Assembly (NCBI RefSeq): GCF_008711465.1
Contig: NZ_VXKQ01000001.1
Coordinates: 62,001-126,000 of the forward strand
DNA from: Francisella sp. SYW-9
Lineage (GTDB): Bacteria > Pseudomonadota > Gammaproteobacteria > Francisellales > Francisellaceae
Direction of reading: 5' to 3'
Length of the DNA stretch: 64,000 bases
In this document: piece by piece, positions 25,681 through 34,446 of the stretch
How positions within the stretch are numbered: the stretch's first letter is position 1
Layout of the letters: every line of letters begins with the position of its first letter
Notes under the pieces: generated by a model
What the model was told of the DNA's origin: nothing
The model's database searches: none
What the model saw: the letters and a program-made list of their open reading frames with translations, nothing else
Translations under genes and position numbers: made by a program

Positions 25681-26412
25681 ATGGCTATAGAAAAATTTCA
25701 ATTAGAGTTAAGTCATCTTAAAGATGTTGCATCAAATGTAAAAGAGTTAGGTTTTAAAAGAGTAGATAATAAGCCTCTTAACTTTACTCCTGGACAATTT
25801 ATTACATTATTGTTTGAAGAACCTGAAACAGGAAATATTAAACGTCGAAGTTATAGCTTAGGTTCTGTACCAAGCAACAATGATTCTTTCTCTGTAGCTA
25901 TATCTTATGTCAGAGGAGGAGTTGCTTCAGAGTATTTTTTTAGTGCAGAGTCAGGTCAAAGAGTTAATGCTATGGGACCTGCAGGAAGACTAGTTTTGCA
26001 AGATGAGAGCTTTAGAAAAATTGTCTTGGTTGGCACAGGTACAGGAGTAGTTCCTTACAAGTCAATGTTTCCAAAACTATTAGAGTTAGCTGATCAAACT
26101 GAAATTCATATATTATCTGGGGTTCAATATAAGAAAAACTCCTTATATATGGATGAGTTTATCAACTTGGATAAAAGTCATAAGAATATACATTTTAAAC
26201 TTTGTTTAAGTCGTCAGTTAGATGATTTATCTGAGTATGAGGTGTCAGGATATGTTCAAGATCAATTTAAAAATTTAGATTTGGACCCTAATAAAGATGT
26301 CGTTTATTTATGTGGTAACCCTAATATGATCGAACAAGCATCGCAAGAGCTTAAAAATATAGGGTTTGATAAGAAAAACATAAGAATAGAAAAGTATATT
26401 TCACCTAATTAA
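25681..26412 (+). CDS. Ferredoxin-NADP reductase-like flavoprotein, probable Rieske oxygenase reductase
   Basis: A 243-residue FAD/NAD(P) reductase: FTPGQFITL and RRSYSLGSVP bind the flavin, VLVGTGTGVVPYKSMF is the nucleotide loop, and VYLCGNPNMI with a C-terminal EKYISPN closes the family pattern. It has no [2Fe-2S] ferredoxin domain, unlike the reductases GbcB or CntB, so a separate ferredoxin would be needed or electrons pass directly to the Rieske centre. It lies 57 bases before the oxygenase gene. Confidence 0.82.
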   Translation: MAIEKFQLELSHLKDVASNVKELGFKRVDNKPLNFTPGQFITLLFEEPETGNIKRRSYSLGSVPSNNDSFSVAISYVRGGVASEYFFSAESGQRVNAMGPAGRLVLQDESFRKIVLVGTGTGVVPYKSMFPKLLELADQTEIHILSGVQYKKNSLYMDEFINLDKSHKNIHFKLCLSRQLDDLSEYEVSGYVQDQFKNLDLDPNKDVVYLCGNPNMIEQASQELKNIGFDKKNIRIEKYISPN

Positions 26413-26414
26413 AT

Positions 26415-26434
26415 TATTTAATAATCATTAAATA
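26415..26434. repeat. Inverted repeat between reductase and Rieske genes
   Basis: Perfect eight-base arms TATTTAAT and ATTAAATA around AATC, three bases after the reductase stop. Possible processing hairpin or operator; there is no T-run of a terminator. Confidence 0.4.
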
Positions 26435-26469
26435 TCTAGTTTTATACAAAACAACAAAAAGGAGAAAGC

Positions 26470-27660
26470 ATGAATATTCAAGCTAAGCTACAAAAGTCAC
26501 CAGAGCCTATAGATAATGTCCTTAACCCTATAAGTAGTGCTAGTGGAATGCCAAACGAATTTTATACTGATCAAGAGTATTTTGAGTTTGAGAGGGATAA
26601 TATCTTTGCCAATACATGGGTGTGTATAGGTTTTGTTTCAGAATTATTAAACAATAGTAATGTAAAACCAATAGATTTTATGGGGCTACCTCTAGTATTG
26701 ATTCGCAATACTCAAAATGAGTTAAAAGTCTTTCATAATGTTTGTAGTCATAGAGGTATGAAGTTAGTATCAGAAGAGAGCTTTGTCCAAGGGATGATTA
26801 GATGCCCATACCATTCTTGGACTTATGATTTAAATGGAAATTTAAAAGGTACGCCTCATATTGGAGGAATTGGTAAACATAGAGATGATCGTTTTGACTG
26901 TAAAAAAAATGGCTTAAAAGAGATTAGCTCTAGTAGTTGGATGGGGATGTTATTTATTAATCTATCTGGTGATGCTAAAAGTTTTCAAGAGCATATTAGT
27001 CCTTTAGAAGAGCGCTGGAAAGAATTTTTAGGAAAAGATGGACTTAATGAGCTATCTAAAGTTGGTAATGAAAATGATATAAAACTTGACGTAAATTGTA
27101 ATTGGAAGTTAGCAGTAGAAAACTATTGTGAATCATATCATTTACCTTGGGTGCATCCAAGTCTAAATAAATATTCTCGTCTTGAAGATCACTATAATAT
27201 TATGTTTTCTGATTTTGCAGGTCAAGGAACTACTGTTTATAATTTAGCAAGTGTCGCGGGAACTCATTTACCAGCATTTTCTAACTGGCCAGAAAATAAG
27301 TCCAAATATGCAGAGTATTTAGCAATTTTTCCTAATGTCTTACTTGGTATACAAAAAGATCATGCTTTCGCTATAGTTATAGAGCCTGTTAGTGCAGAAA
27401 AAAGTATTGAACATTTATCAATCTTCTATATAGGAGAAGAGGCTGCTTCTGATGAGTATTCAAACTGTAGAGCCTCAGTTGTGGAATCTTGGCGTATAGT
27501 TTTTGGTGAGGATATTCCAGCCGTAGAAGGTATGCAAAAAGGACGTCGTTCCCCAGGTTTTAAAGGAGGGGTATTTTCTCCTGAAATGGATGTTCCAACA
27601 CATTATTTTCAAAAATGGCTAGCTTTACAAGTTAAAAAATCATTGGAGAAAAATAAATGA
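26470..27660 (+). CDS. Rieske non-heme iron oxygenase, quaternary-amine type
   Basis: A 396-residue oxygenase alpha subunit. The Rieske [2Fe-2S] ligands are Cys92-x-His94 and Cys112-x2-His115. The mononuclear iron motif is ENYCESYHLPWVH with His224 and His229. The residue bridging the two centres is Glu221, where aromatic-ring dioxygenases have Asp; glutamate is the choice of carnitine, choline and betaine oxygenases (CntA, plant CMO, GbcA). No beta subunit gene is nearby, also fitting that group. Its stop overlaps the aldehyde dehydrogenase ATG (ATGA). Probable reaction: hydroxylation of a quaternary or methylated amine releasing an aldehyde. Substrate inferred only. Confidence 0.82.
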   Translation: MNIQAKLQKSPEPIDNVLNPISSASGMPNEFYTDQEYFEFERDNIFANTWVCIGFVSELLNNSNVKPIDFMGLPLVLIRNTQNELKVFHNVCSHRGMKLVSEESFVQGMIRCPYHSWTYDLNGNLKGTPHIGGIGKHRDDRFDCKKNGLKEISSSSWMGMLFINLSGDAKSFQEHISPLEERWKEFLGKDGLNELSKVGNENDIKLDVNCNWKLAVENYCESYHLPWVHPSLNKYSRLEDHYNIMFSDFAGQGTTVYNLASVAGTHLPAFSNWPENKSKYAEYLAIFPNVLLGIQKDHAFAIVIEPVSAEKSIEHLSIFYIGEEAASDEYSNCRASVVESWRIVFGEDIPAVEGMQKGRRSPGFKGGVFSPEMDVPTHYFQKWLALQVKKSLEKNK

Positions 27661-29090
27661 AACATTACTTAAATTATATTAATGGTCAATGGGTGGATTC
27701 AAAAGAGTCTATTAATGTAGATAATCCAGCGACAGAAAAACCATATGCAACTATAGCCAGAGCTACGAAAGAAGATGCTGAGCAAGCAATATTATCAGCA
27801 CATAACTGTGTTAAACAGAAGTTACTAACAGATATAAAACCTGAGCAACGCACTAAATGGATGCTAAAAGCTTCTAAACTTATTAAAGAACTTGCTGAAG
27901 ATAAGGAAGCTATTTTAGTTTTATGCAGAGAAAATGGCAAGCGATATTGTGATGCAAAAGATGAGTTTTTAGAAGCTGCAAGATATTTTGAATACTATGC
28001 TGGTATGGCTGACAAAATAGAGGGCATTTCAGTTCCTCTAGGTAAAGATTATCTTGATTTTACACATTATGTCCCTTTTGGAGTATCTGTCCAAATAGTT
28101 CCTTGGAACTTTCCAGTTTCTATATGTGCCAGATCTTTAGCTCCTGCTTTAGCAGCAGGAAATGCGGTTGTTATTAAGTCGCCAGAACTATCTCCAATCG
28201 CAGTTTCTTTATTGATTGGTGTTGTTGAAAAAGCAGGATTTCCTAAAGGCGCTATTAATCTGCTATGTGGAAAAGGCTCTGAGATAGGAAGTTATCTTGT
28301 TAAACATCATTATACTAATCAAATAGTATTTACAGGCTCAGTTCCTACTGGACAAAGAATCTTGAAAGATGCCGCCGATCGAGCTGTACCATCTGTGATG
28401 GAATTGGGAGGTAAATCTGCAGGAATAGTATTAGAAGATTATGATCATGATGCATTATTACAAAGTGTAAGAAATGGAATATTTTTTAACGCTGGACAAG
28501 TTTGTTCTGCAATGTCACGCCTCTTAATACATAGATCTGTATATGAAAAGGTTAAAACAGACGTTGTGTCATTAGCTGAAAGTCTTTCATTAGGACAGGG
28601 AGAAGCTAATGCTGATATGACTCCTGTTGTTTCATTAGAACAGAAACAAGGTATCTTAAAAATGATCCAACAAGCTAAAAATGAAGGGGCTAATATCCTT
28701 ACCGGAGGAAAAGAACTATCATTAGATGGTTATTATGTCTTACCAACTATTATAGAAGCAAATGAGAGTATTTCTATATTCCAAGAAGAAGTCTTTGGTC
28801 CGGTTCTTGTTATTACTCCTTTTGATTCTGAGAGTGAAGCTATCAAGTTAGCAAATGGCACAGAGTTTGGACTATGTGCGGGTGTGTTTGGTAGGGATTT
28901 AAATAAAACCTTAAATATTGCTAGAGAGCTTAGAGGTGGGCAAGTATTTATTAATGAATGGTTTGCTGGCGGTATAGAAACTCCTTTTGGAGGAGTTGGT
29001 CTATCTGGCTTTGGTAGAGAAAAAGGCCAAGAAGCTATATATAGTTATGTGCAAACTCAAAATATAGGAATACGTCTAAAAAGTTCTTAA
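27657..29090 (+). CDS. NAD(P)-dependent aldehyde dehydrogenase (betaine-aldehyde-dehydrogenase-like)
   Basis: A 477-residue ALDH with the catalytic Cys283 in NAGQVCSA, Glu249 in MELGGKS, the VPWNFP oxyanion asparagine and EEVFGPVL. It is translationally coupled to the Rieske gene by a four-base overlap, so it probably oxidises the aldehyde that oxygenase makes, as BADH follows choline monooxygenase in plants or an ALDH follows carnitine monooxygenase. Exact substrate is not determined by sequence. Confidence 0.9.
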   Translation: MKHYLNYINGQWVDSKESINVDNPATEKPYATIARATKEDAEQAILSAHNCVKQKLLTDIKPEQRTKWMLKASKLIKELAEDKEAILVLCRENGKRYCDAKDEFLEAARYFEYYAGMADKIEGISVPLGKDYLDFTHYVPFGVSVQIVPWNFPVSICARSLAPALAAGNAVVIKSPELSPIAVSLLIGVVEKAGFPKGAINLLCGKGSEIGSYLVKHHYTNQIVFTGSVPTGQRILKDAADRAVPSVMELGGKSAGIVLEDYDHDALLQSVRNGIFFNAGQVCSAMSRLLIHRSVYEKVKTDVVSLAESLSLGQGEANADMTPVVSLEQKQGILKMIQQAKNEGANILTGGKELSLDGYYVLPTIIEANESISIFQEEVFGPVLVITPFDSESEAIKLANGTEFGLCAGVFGRDLNKTLNIARELRGGQVFINEWFAGGIETPFGGVGLSGFGREKGQEAIYSYVQTQNIGIRLKSS

Positions 29091-29106
29091 ACATACAGGT
29101 GAAAAA

Positions 29107-30432
29107 ATGATTAATTTACCGAATGATGATGAAAAATGTGGTTGGTATAAAGAAGCAAATATTTCTAATACTAAGAGTATAAAAAGGTTAGAAGGTAAAC
29201 ATAATGCTGACTATGTGGTTATAGGCTCTGGTTTTTGTGGAGTGTCAGCTGCTAGACAGCTGGCAAAACATAAGCCCAATGCCCACATTATATTAATAGA
29301 TGCTCAACGTGTTGGGCAGGCTGCAGCGGGAAGAAATTCTGGCTTTGTAATAGATTTACCTCATAAGTTTGCATTAGAAAACCCTGATCTAGAATTTAAG
29401 CAAAAGATATTAAAATTAAATAGGCTAGCTATATCAAATTTAGACTCATTAATAAAAACATATGATATAAAGTGCCAATGGTCAGCAGCAGGTAAATATC
29501 AAGGAGCTGTTGGTTCTCGAGGAGAAGATTTTCTTAATCATTTTGAGAAGTTATTAAAAGAGTTAAAAGAAGAATATAAAATTGTTGAGAGAGAGTCATT
29601 AGCTAAAGTTATTGGCACTAATTATTATAGTCGAGCTATCTATACTCCAGGAACTTACTTAGTACAGCCTGCAGCTTTAATCAAAGGTCTTGCAGATTCA
29701 CTTCCAGAGAATGTAACATTATTAGAAGAATCTCCTATATATAATATAAATAAAAAGGCTGATAAGTGGGAGTTACTTTCATCTACGAACAATAGTATAA
29801 ATACTTCAAACTTACTACTTACAACAGGAATATTTACAAGAGAATTTGGTTATTTAAAAAATAGGATGCTTCCAGTTATGACTTTTGCTAGTTGGACGCC
29901 ACCTCTAACTCAAGAACAGCTTATTTCTTATAAAGGGCAAGCAAATTGGGGATTAACTCCAGCAGATCATGCAGGTACTACTTTACGAATGACTTTAGAT
30001 AATAGGCTACTTATTAGAAATACATATAGATATGTACCTAAGTATGGGGCTAGTCTTAAACATAAGTTTCTTCAGAAAGTATATCTTAACCATCTTGGAG
30101 CTATAAAAAAACGTTATCCAGAAGTTCCAGATCTAAGGTTGTCTGATACCTGGGGAGGGACTTATGCAATCTCGCGTAATTTCACTAATTTCTTTGGGCA
30201 ATTCCATGATGGAGCATATGCTAGTGTATGTGATAACGGTGTAGGTATTGCATGGGGAACGATTTCAGGAATGTTACTAGCAGATATGGCAGTAGGCTCA
30301 TACTCAGAAGAACTTAATTATATAAAAGAAGTTACAGGTATGCCAGCTCTTAATCCACCAGGGCCACTATCTCATTTAGCAGCTGAATTTAGAATGAGTT
30401 TAGCTAAATGGAAAAGTGGTAGTGAAATCTAG
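29107..30432 (+). CDS. FAD-dependent amine oxidoreductase (DAO family, PuuB-like)
   Basis: A 441-residue flavoprotein of the D-amino-acid-oxidase family: VVIGSGFCGVSAARQLAKH binds FAD, GQAAAGRNSGFV is the second flavin-contact segment and DNGVGIAWGTISG the C-terminal FAD loop. The N-terminal CGWYKEAN is typical of the gamma-glutamylputrescine oxidase-like subgroup. It would oxidatively deaminate or demethylate an amine from the upstream Rieske/ALDH steps, or feed them. Sixteen bases after the ALDH gene. Confidence 0.82.
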   Translation: MINLPNDDEKCGWYKEANISNTKSIKRLEGKHNADYVVIGSGFCGVSAARQLAKHKPNAHIILIDAQRVGQAAAGRNSGFVIDLPHKFALENPDLEFKQKILKLNRLAISNLDSLIKTYDIKCQWSAAGKYQGAVGSRGEDFLNHFEKLLKELKEEYKIVERESLAKVIGTNYYSRAIYTPGTYLVQPAALIKGLADSLPENVTLLEESPIYNINKKADKWELLSSTNNSINTSNLLLTTGIFTREFGYLKNRMLPVMTFASWTPPLTQEQLISYKGQANWGLTPADHAGTTLRMTLDNRLLIRNTYRYVPKYGASLKHKFLQKVYLNHLGAIKKRYPEVPDLRLSDTWGGTYAISRNFTNFFGQFHDGAYASVCDNGVGIAWGTISGMLLADMAVGSYSEELNYIKEVTGMPALNPPGPLSHLAAEFRMSLAKWKSGSEI

Positions 30433-30483
30433 AACACTTATTATTTGAATAACGAATTTTTATAAAAAAGGGGCTTTTAAAAT

Positions 30484-31764
30484 ATGCAACAAAATGAACA
30501 TCAAAAAATTAGTTTAGTAGGTATATTGATATGGTTGATACCAGCAATATTTTTTATGTACGAATTTCTTTTAAGAACTTTTTTAGGTTCAATATCTAAC
30601 GATATTATAAAAGATCTAAATTTAACGATACAGCAGTTTACAACTATAGGTTCGGTCTATTATATATCGTATGGACTTATGCAGATGCCCGTTGGCGTAT
30701 TAGTAGATAAATTTGGTGTTAGAAAAATATTAGTTGTATCATCAGCTTTTTGCGCAATTGCAACATACTTCTTTGCCTGCTCAGATAGTTTTATGATGGC
30801 TTTGTGGGGCAGATTTTTGCTTGGCATAGGATCTTCTTTTGCTTTTGTTTGTCTATTTGTTACTGTTGCTAACTGGTTTCCTAAAAAATACTTTGGTTTT
30901 TTCTCTGGATTATCTCAGTTTGTTGGAACTTTAGGTCCTATACTAGCAGGCGGGCCTTTGATCTCATTTATATTAAGCTCTAATCTTAGTTGGAGAGTAG
31001 CTTTAACTTATGTGGGATCTTTTGGGATAGTAATAGCTATCGCATCTTTAATTTTCTTTAGAAATAAACCTCGATCATATACAGTTCAATCTATACAAAC
31101 TAATACAAAAGAAAAAGAGCCTATTACAATAAGACTTAAACGTTTATGTAAGATTAAACAAGTTTGGTATGTTGCTATATTTGCTGCGATTGTATATGCT
31201 CCTTTATCCGTTATGGGAGCAATACTAGGCACAAGTTTTCTACGTACTTGTGGCTTATCTCATAATGATGCAGCATATATGATTTCTATAGCATGGATTG
31301 GTTATGCTATAGGATGTCCATTGTTGGGCTACTTATCGGATGTAATGAAAAGACGGAAGCTATTTTTTATAATAAGCTCTTTATTCGGTTTAGTTAGTAC
31401 GCTATCTATATTGTATTTTAATTTAAATAGTACTTGGTCATATGCTATTATGTTTTTTCTTTTAGGGGTAGCTGGCTCTGGTCAGAATTTAGGGTTTCCA
31501 GCAATCTTAGAGAATAGTAGCCCAGATATAAAGGCAAGTGCGATAGGAATAGGTGTTGCATTTGTGATATTGCTATCAGCTGTGTATCCAACAATTGCTG
31601 GTTTCTTTATATCACTAAATGATAATGGAGTAACTAATGCTAATAATATTAGCCATACTGCTTATGTACATGGTTTGATGTTATTACCAATATCTTATGT
31701 TATATCTTTACTTTTTGCTATTTTTTTCTGTAAAGAAACTTTCTGTAAACAGGTACATAATTAA
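30484..31764 (+). CDS. MFS transporter, Pht/FPT-like
   Basis: A 426-residue 12-helix MFS carrier. The start LIPAIFFMYEFLLRTFLGSIS and YGLMQMPVGVLVDKFGVRK resemble the phagosomal transporter (Pht) family of Legionella and its Francisella (FPT) relatives, which import amino acids or related nutrients. It follows the DAO gene by 51 bases with a good AAGGGG site, so it is the likely uptake component of the amine pathway. Substrate is inferred from position. Confidence 0.8.
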   Translation: MQQNEHQKISLVGILIWLIPAIFFMYEFLLRTFLGSISNDIIKDLNLTIQQFTTIGSVYYISYGLMQMPVGVLVDKFGVRKILVVSSAFCAIATYFFACSDSFMMALWGRFLLGIGSSFAFVCLFVTVANWFPKKYFGFFSGLSQFVGTLGPILAGGPLISFILSSNLSWRVALTYVGSFGIVIAIASLIFFRNKPRSYTVQSIQTNTKEKEPITIRLKRLCKIKQVWYVAIFAAIVYAPLSVMGAILGTSFLRTCGLSHNDAAYMISIAWIGYAIGCPLLGYLSDVMKRRKLFFIISSLFGLVSTLSILYFNLNSTWSYAIMFFLLGVAGSGQNLGFPAILENSSPDIKASAIGIGVAFVILLSAVYPTIAGFFISLNDNGVTNANNISHTAYVHGLMLLPISYVISLLFAIFFCKETFCKQVHN

Positions 31765-31835
31765 GAATTCTCTTAAAAATATTTTAATTTTGCCTTTAAA
31801 TATTTTGACAAATGCTTGAGCTTTTTTTATTATCT

Positions 31836-31854
31836 GTAATTAATAATCATTATC
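31836..31854 (+). promoter_or_regulatory. Fur box upstream of the MFS exporter
   Basis: GTAATTAATAATCATTATC matches the 19-base Fur consensus at 15 positions, including the complete right half AATCATTATC. It lies 90 bases upstream of the MFS gene at 31945, in the 180-base gap after the preceding MFS gene. Suggests iron-repressed expression. Confidence 0.68.
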
Positions 31855-31944
31855 ATGCCTTATTTATAACTATATTTCTTATCTTTATATAGGTTTATAG
31901 ATAATTAAGTAGGTAAATTAATATATTTAATTTTAGGAGAGCAA

Positions 31945-33153
31945 ATGCCTAATCATACTAAGTCAGCTTTAAGCTTTGTTTTATTAACTTGGTTTTTAGG
32001 GAATCTAAATGTTTATTTTTTCATGCCATTTTTACCATTGATCAAACATGATTTTATGGCTTCAGCAGTGATAGTTCAATACACTATTTCAATATTTTAT
32101 ATCTGCAAAGCTGGTGGAATGCTAATTTTTGGTACTGCTGGGGAAATAATAGGTCGTAGGAAAGTCATGCTAATCGGTATAGCTATGATTTGTATAGCTA
32201 GTTTTGTGAGCTTATTTATCACTGATATGAGAGTACTTTTAATTTGTAGAATGTTTCAAGGTTTAGGCGTAAGTGCTACAGTACTAATGGGCCGTACAAT
32301 TATCAATGATATTTATGAAGGCAAAGAGGCTGCTCGCGTATTTAGTAAAATAATGTTCGCAGCATGTATTATTATTACATTACTACCGATATTAGGTGGA
32401 TATGTAGCTAAGTTAGATAGCTATAAAATAGCATTTTTTGTAATAATGGCTTATACATTAGTCATTGGATTATTTGCTTACTTTTTCTTACCTGAAACTT
32501 CTAAGACTGAAAATAAAGAAAAATTCGAGATTTCTGCGGTATTTAAATACTATCTAACAGTTATAAGAGAGAGATATTTCTTAGCATTTATTTTATGTAC
32601 TATTTTTGTAGTGGCAGGAGAGTCTGTATTTGATACAGCTTCACCATTATTAATGATGAATACATATGGTTTTTCAACTATTAGTTATGGGTATTTTGTA
32701 AGCTTTATGTCATTGATTAGTTGGGTTGGTATTTTAGCTGCAGGTGTGCTACTTAAAAAATATTCTTTAGAGGAGATTATGGGTGTTGGCGCTATATTAT
32801 CACTAATTTCTGGCTTAATTATTCTTTTACAAATATTCTCAGGCACTATTCATTTAGCTTTCTTCATAATAAGCATGATTGCATTTTTCTTAGGTAGTGG
32901 TTTTATACTTACAGTATTTAATGTTGGGGTAGTTAAAAATCATCAAAAAACAGTAAGTATTGCATCTTCAGCATCACTTTTCTTATATTTTTCATGTTCT
33001 GCATTAGGAAGTTTTATTATTAGTCACTTCTCTAATAAGACTATTATGCCTCTTGCTATTGCAATGATCATATTATGTTTTATTGTATTTTTATTCTGGC
33101 TTGTACTTTTAGCACCATTAATAAGGCTAAATTCTAAACAAAATTATGCATAA
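31945..33153 (+). CDS. MFS exporter, Bcr/CflA type, probably iron-regulated
   Basis: A 402-residue 12-helix MFS protein of the drug-export (DHA1, Bcr/CflA) class: FFMPFLPLIKHDF, GEIIGRRKVMLIG between helices 2 and 3, and RMFQGLGVSATVLMGR in helix 5. The strong Fur box 90 bases upstream suggests a role in iron limitation, for example siderophore export like FslB-type carriers in Francisella; no siderophore synthase is adjacent in this window, so this is inference. AGGAG precedes the ATG. Confidence 0.82.
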   Translation: MPNHTKSALSFVLLTWFLGNLNVYFFMPFLPLIKHDFMASAVIVQYTISIFYICKAGGMLIFGTAGEIIGRRKVMLIGIAMICIASFVSLFITDMRVLLICRMFQGLGVSATVLMGRTIINDIYEGKEAARVFSKIMFAACIIITLLPILGGYVAKLDSYKIAFFVIMAYTLVIGLFAYFFLPETSKTENKEKFEISAVFKYYLTVIRERYFLAFILCTIFVVAGESVFDTASPLLMMNTYGFSTISYGYFVSFMSLISWVGILAAGVLLKKYSLEEIMGVGAILSLISGLIILLQIFSGTIHLAFFIISMIAFFLGSGFILTVFNVGVVKNHQKTVSIASSASLFLYFSCSALGSFIISHFSNKTIMPLAIAMIILCFIVFLFWLVLLAPLIRLNSKQNYA

Positions 33154-33329
33154 TTGAATAAGTTCTTCTTATTGCTAGTTAAAGTTATATTAATATTAGA
33201 CATTAAAAGTGTGCCATTACAATTAAATAATCTACAAGATAAAATTCTATAGGCAGTGAAGCTTACTAAAAGAAGAAGCTGCTAAATAAATTACAGAATT
33301 CAAAGATGTATCATAAGGTAGAATTGAGT

Positions 33330-33926
33330 ATGAAAGCAACAGATTATTATCACAATATTAAGAAGAAATGGGAATTAGAGTATCCATCTTCAAATAGTCT
33401 TGATCAAGTTTGGGATTTTTATCTAGAGTGTGGTTATACAGAGCCTAAGAAGTTATTAGGGTCGATATTAGATAAGGTCAAATGGAAGAAAAATAGAATG
33501 TTAGATTATGGCTGTGATAATGGTCTAATGCTAGATTTTATTTGTAATAAATACCCTGTATCTGGATTTGGAGTAGATATTAATGAAGCATCTATTAATT
33601 CTGCAAAGAAAAATCTACCACAATATAACTTTAGAACTATAGATGGGATTAATATACCTTATGATGATAAGTATTTTGATCTAGTTTTTATCAGTGCCGT
33701 TGTGAAGCATATTCGATATGAGGATAGAGTAAGTTTTTATAATGAAATAAAACGAGTTGCAGATCAGGTTTTTATTATAGAAATAGATGCAAAAAAGAAG
33801 GAGATCTATCCGTATGAGTCTTGGAAGTTTTACTATTCTAATTTTGAAGAAGAATTTGCTCAGCATTTTAAGCCAATAGTTACTCATCATGAGGCAGGAG
33901 ATATATTGGGGCTATACGAAGTATAA
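33330..33926 (+). CDS. Class I SAM-dependent methyltransferase
   Basis: A 198-residue methyltransferase: motif I MLDYGCDNG (E/DxGxxxG type), FGVDINEASI for the ribose-binding acid, and DLVFISAVVKHI as motif IV. Substrate unknown. An ATG at 33306 would add eight residues (MYHKVELS), but the ATG at 33330 has the better ribosome site (AAGGTAG, nine bases before) and gives a typical MKATDYY start. Alone on the plus strand before a block of minus-strand genes. Confidence 0.75.
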   Translation: MKATDYYHNIKKKWELEYPSSNSLDQVWDFYLECGYTEPKKLLGSILDKVKWKKNRMLDYGCDNGLMLDFICNKYPVSGFGVDINEASINSAKKNLPQYNFRTIDGINIPYDDKYFDLVFISAVVKHIRYEDRVSFYNEIKRVADQVFIIEIDAKKKEIYPYESWKFYYSNFEEEFAQHFKPIVTHHEAGDILGLYEV

Positions 33927-34045
33927 TATTAAATTAACTTTTATGCTTTTCATTGATTAAGCTTTACCATTAGGTATTTTCAGAAATATTAGAAGATTAC
34001 TGTGAAGCTATTACTTCAAATTATTAATAAGATTTTTTAAATATT

Positions 34046-34086
34046 AACAATTCAACTTTTCAATACTTAAAACAGATTGAATTGTT
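34046..34086. terminator. Bidirectional terminator candidate
   Basis: Perfect ten-base arms AACAATTCAA (34046-34055) and TTGAATTGTT (34077-34086) with a 21-base spacer, between the convergent methyltransferase and ybjQ-like genes. TTTTA follows on the plus side and an A-rich stretch precedes (T-rich for the opposite strand). Large loop lowers certainty. Confidence 0.5.
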
Positions 34087-34101
34087 TTACAGTAGACTTT
34101 A

Positions 34102-34422
34102 TTATCTAACAACTACAGCTGTACCATAGCAAAAAACTTCTGTGCCACTAGTATTACCACCGAGACTACTAGAGTCATATCTAATCGCGATAATAGCGTT
34201 AGCACCTAGCTTTTTAGCTTCTTCAATCATCTCCTGCTCAGCGTGTAGTCTAGCTTCTTTACAAACATTTGTATAAGAGGTATTTTTGCCTCCAATAATA
34301 TTTTTTAGGCCTCCTAAAATACCTTGAGTAATAGTTGGAGTACGAACAATGATTCCTGTAACTAGGCCTTTATGCTCAAGAATTTCTCTTTTACCAAGAT
34401 TATCTGCTGTAGTTAGTATCAT
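34102..34422 (-). CDS. ybjQ: YbjQ/UPF0145 family protein
   Basis: A 106-residue protein of the UPF0145 (YbjQ) family: [20 protein letters not shown], then [22 protein letters not shown] and a C-terminal [11 protein letters not shown]. The family forms small oligomers and is of unknown function, sometimes described as heavy-metal-binding-like. Length is normal. Confidence 0.87.
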   Translation of the reverse strand: MILTTADNLGKREILEHKGLVTGIIVRTPTITQGILGGLKNIIGGKNTSYTNVCKEARLHAEQEMIEEAKKLGANAIIAIRYDSSSLGGNTSGTEVFCYGTAVVVR

Positions 34423-34446
34423 GACTATTCCTATAGATTTTAAAAC

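Noticed and set aside
25417-25701. A 94-codon minus-strand frame rich in Phe and Tyr
   Set aside because: Very low-complexity translation of AT-rich DNA, runs into the start of the flavin reductase and includes the tandem repeat; no ribosome site or family resemblance.
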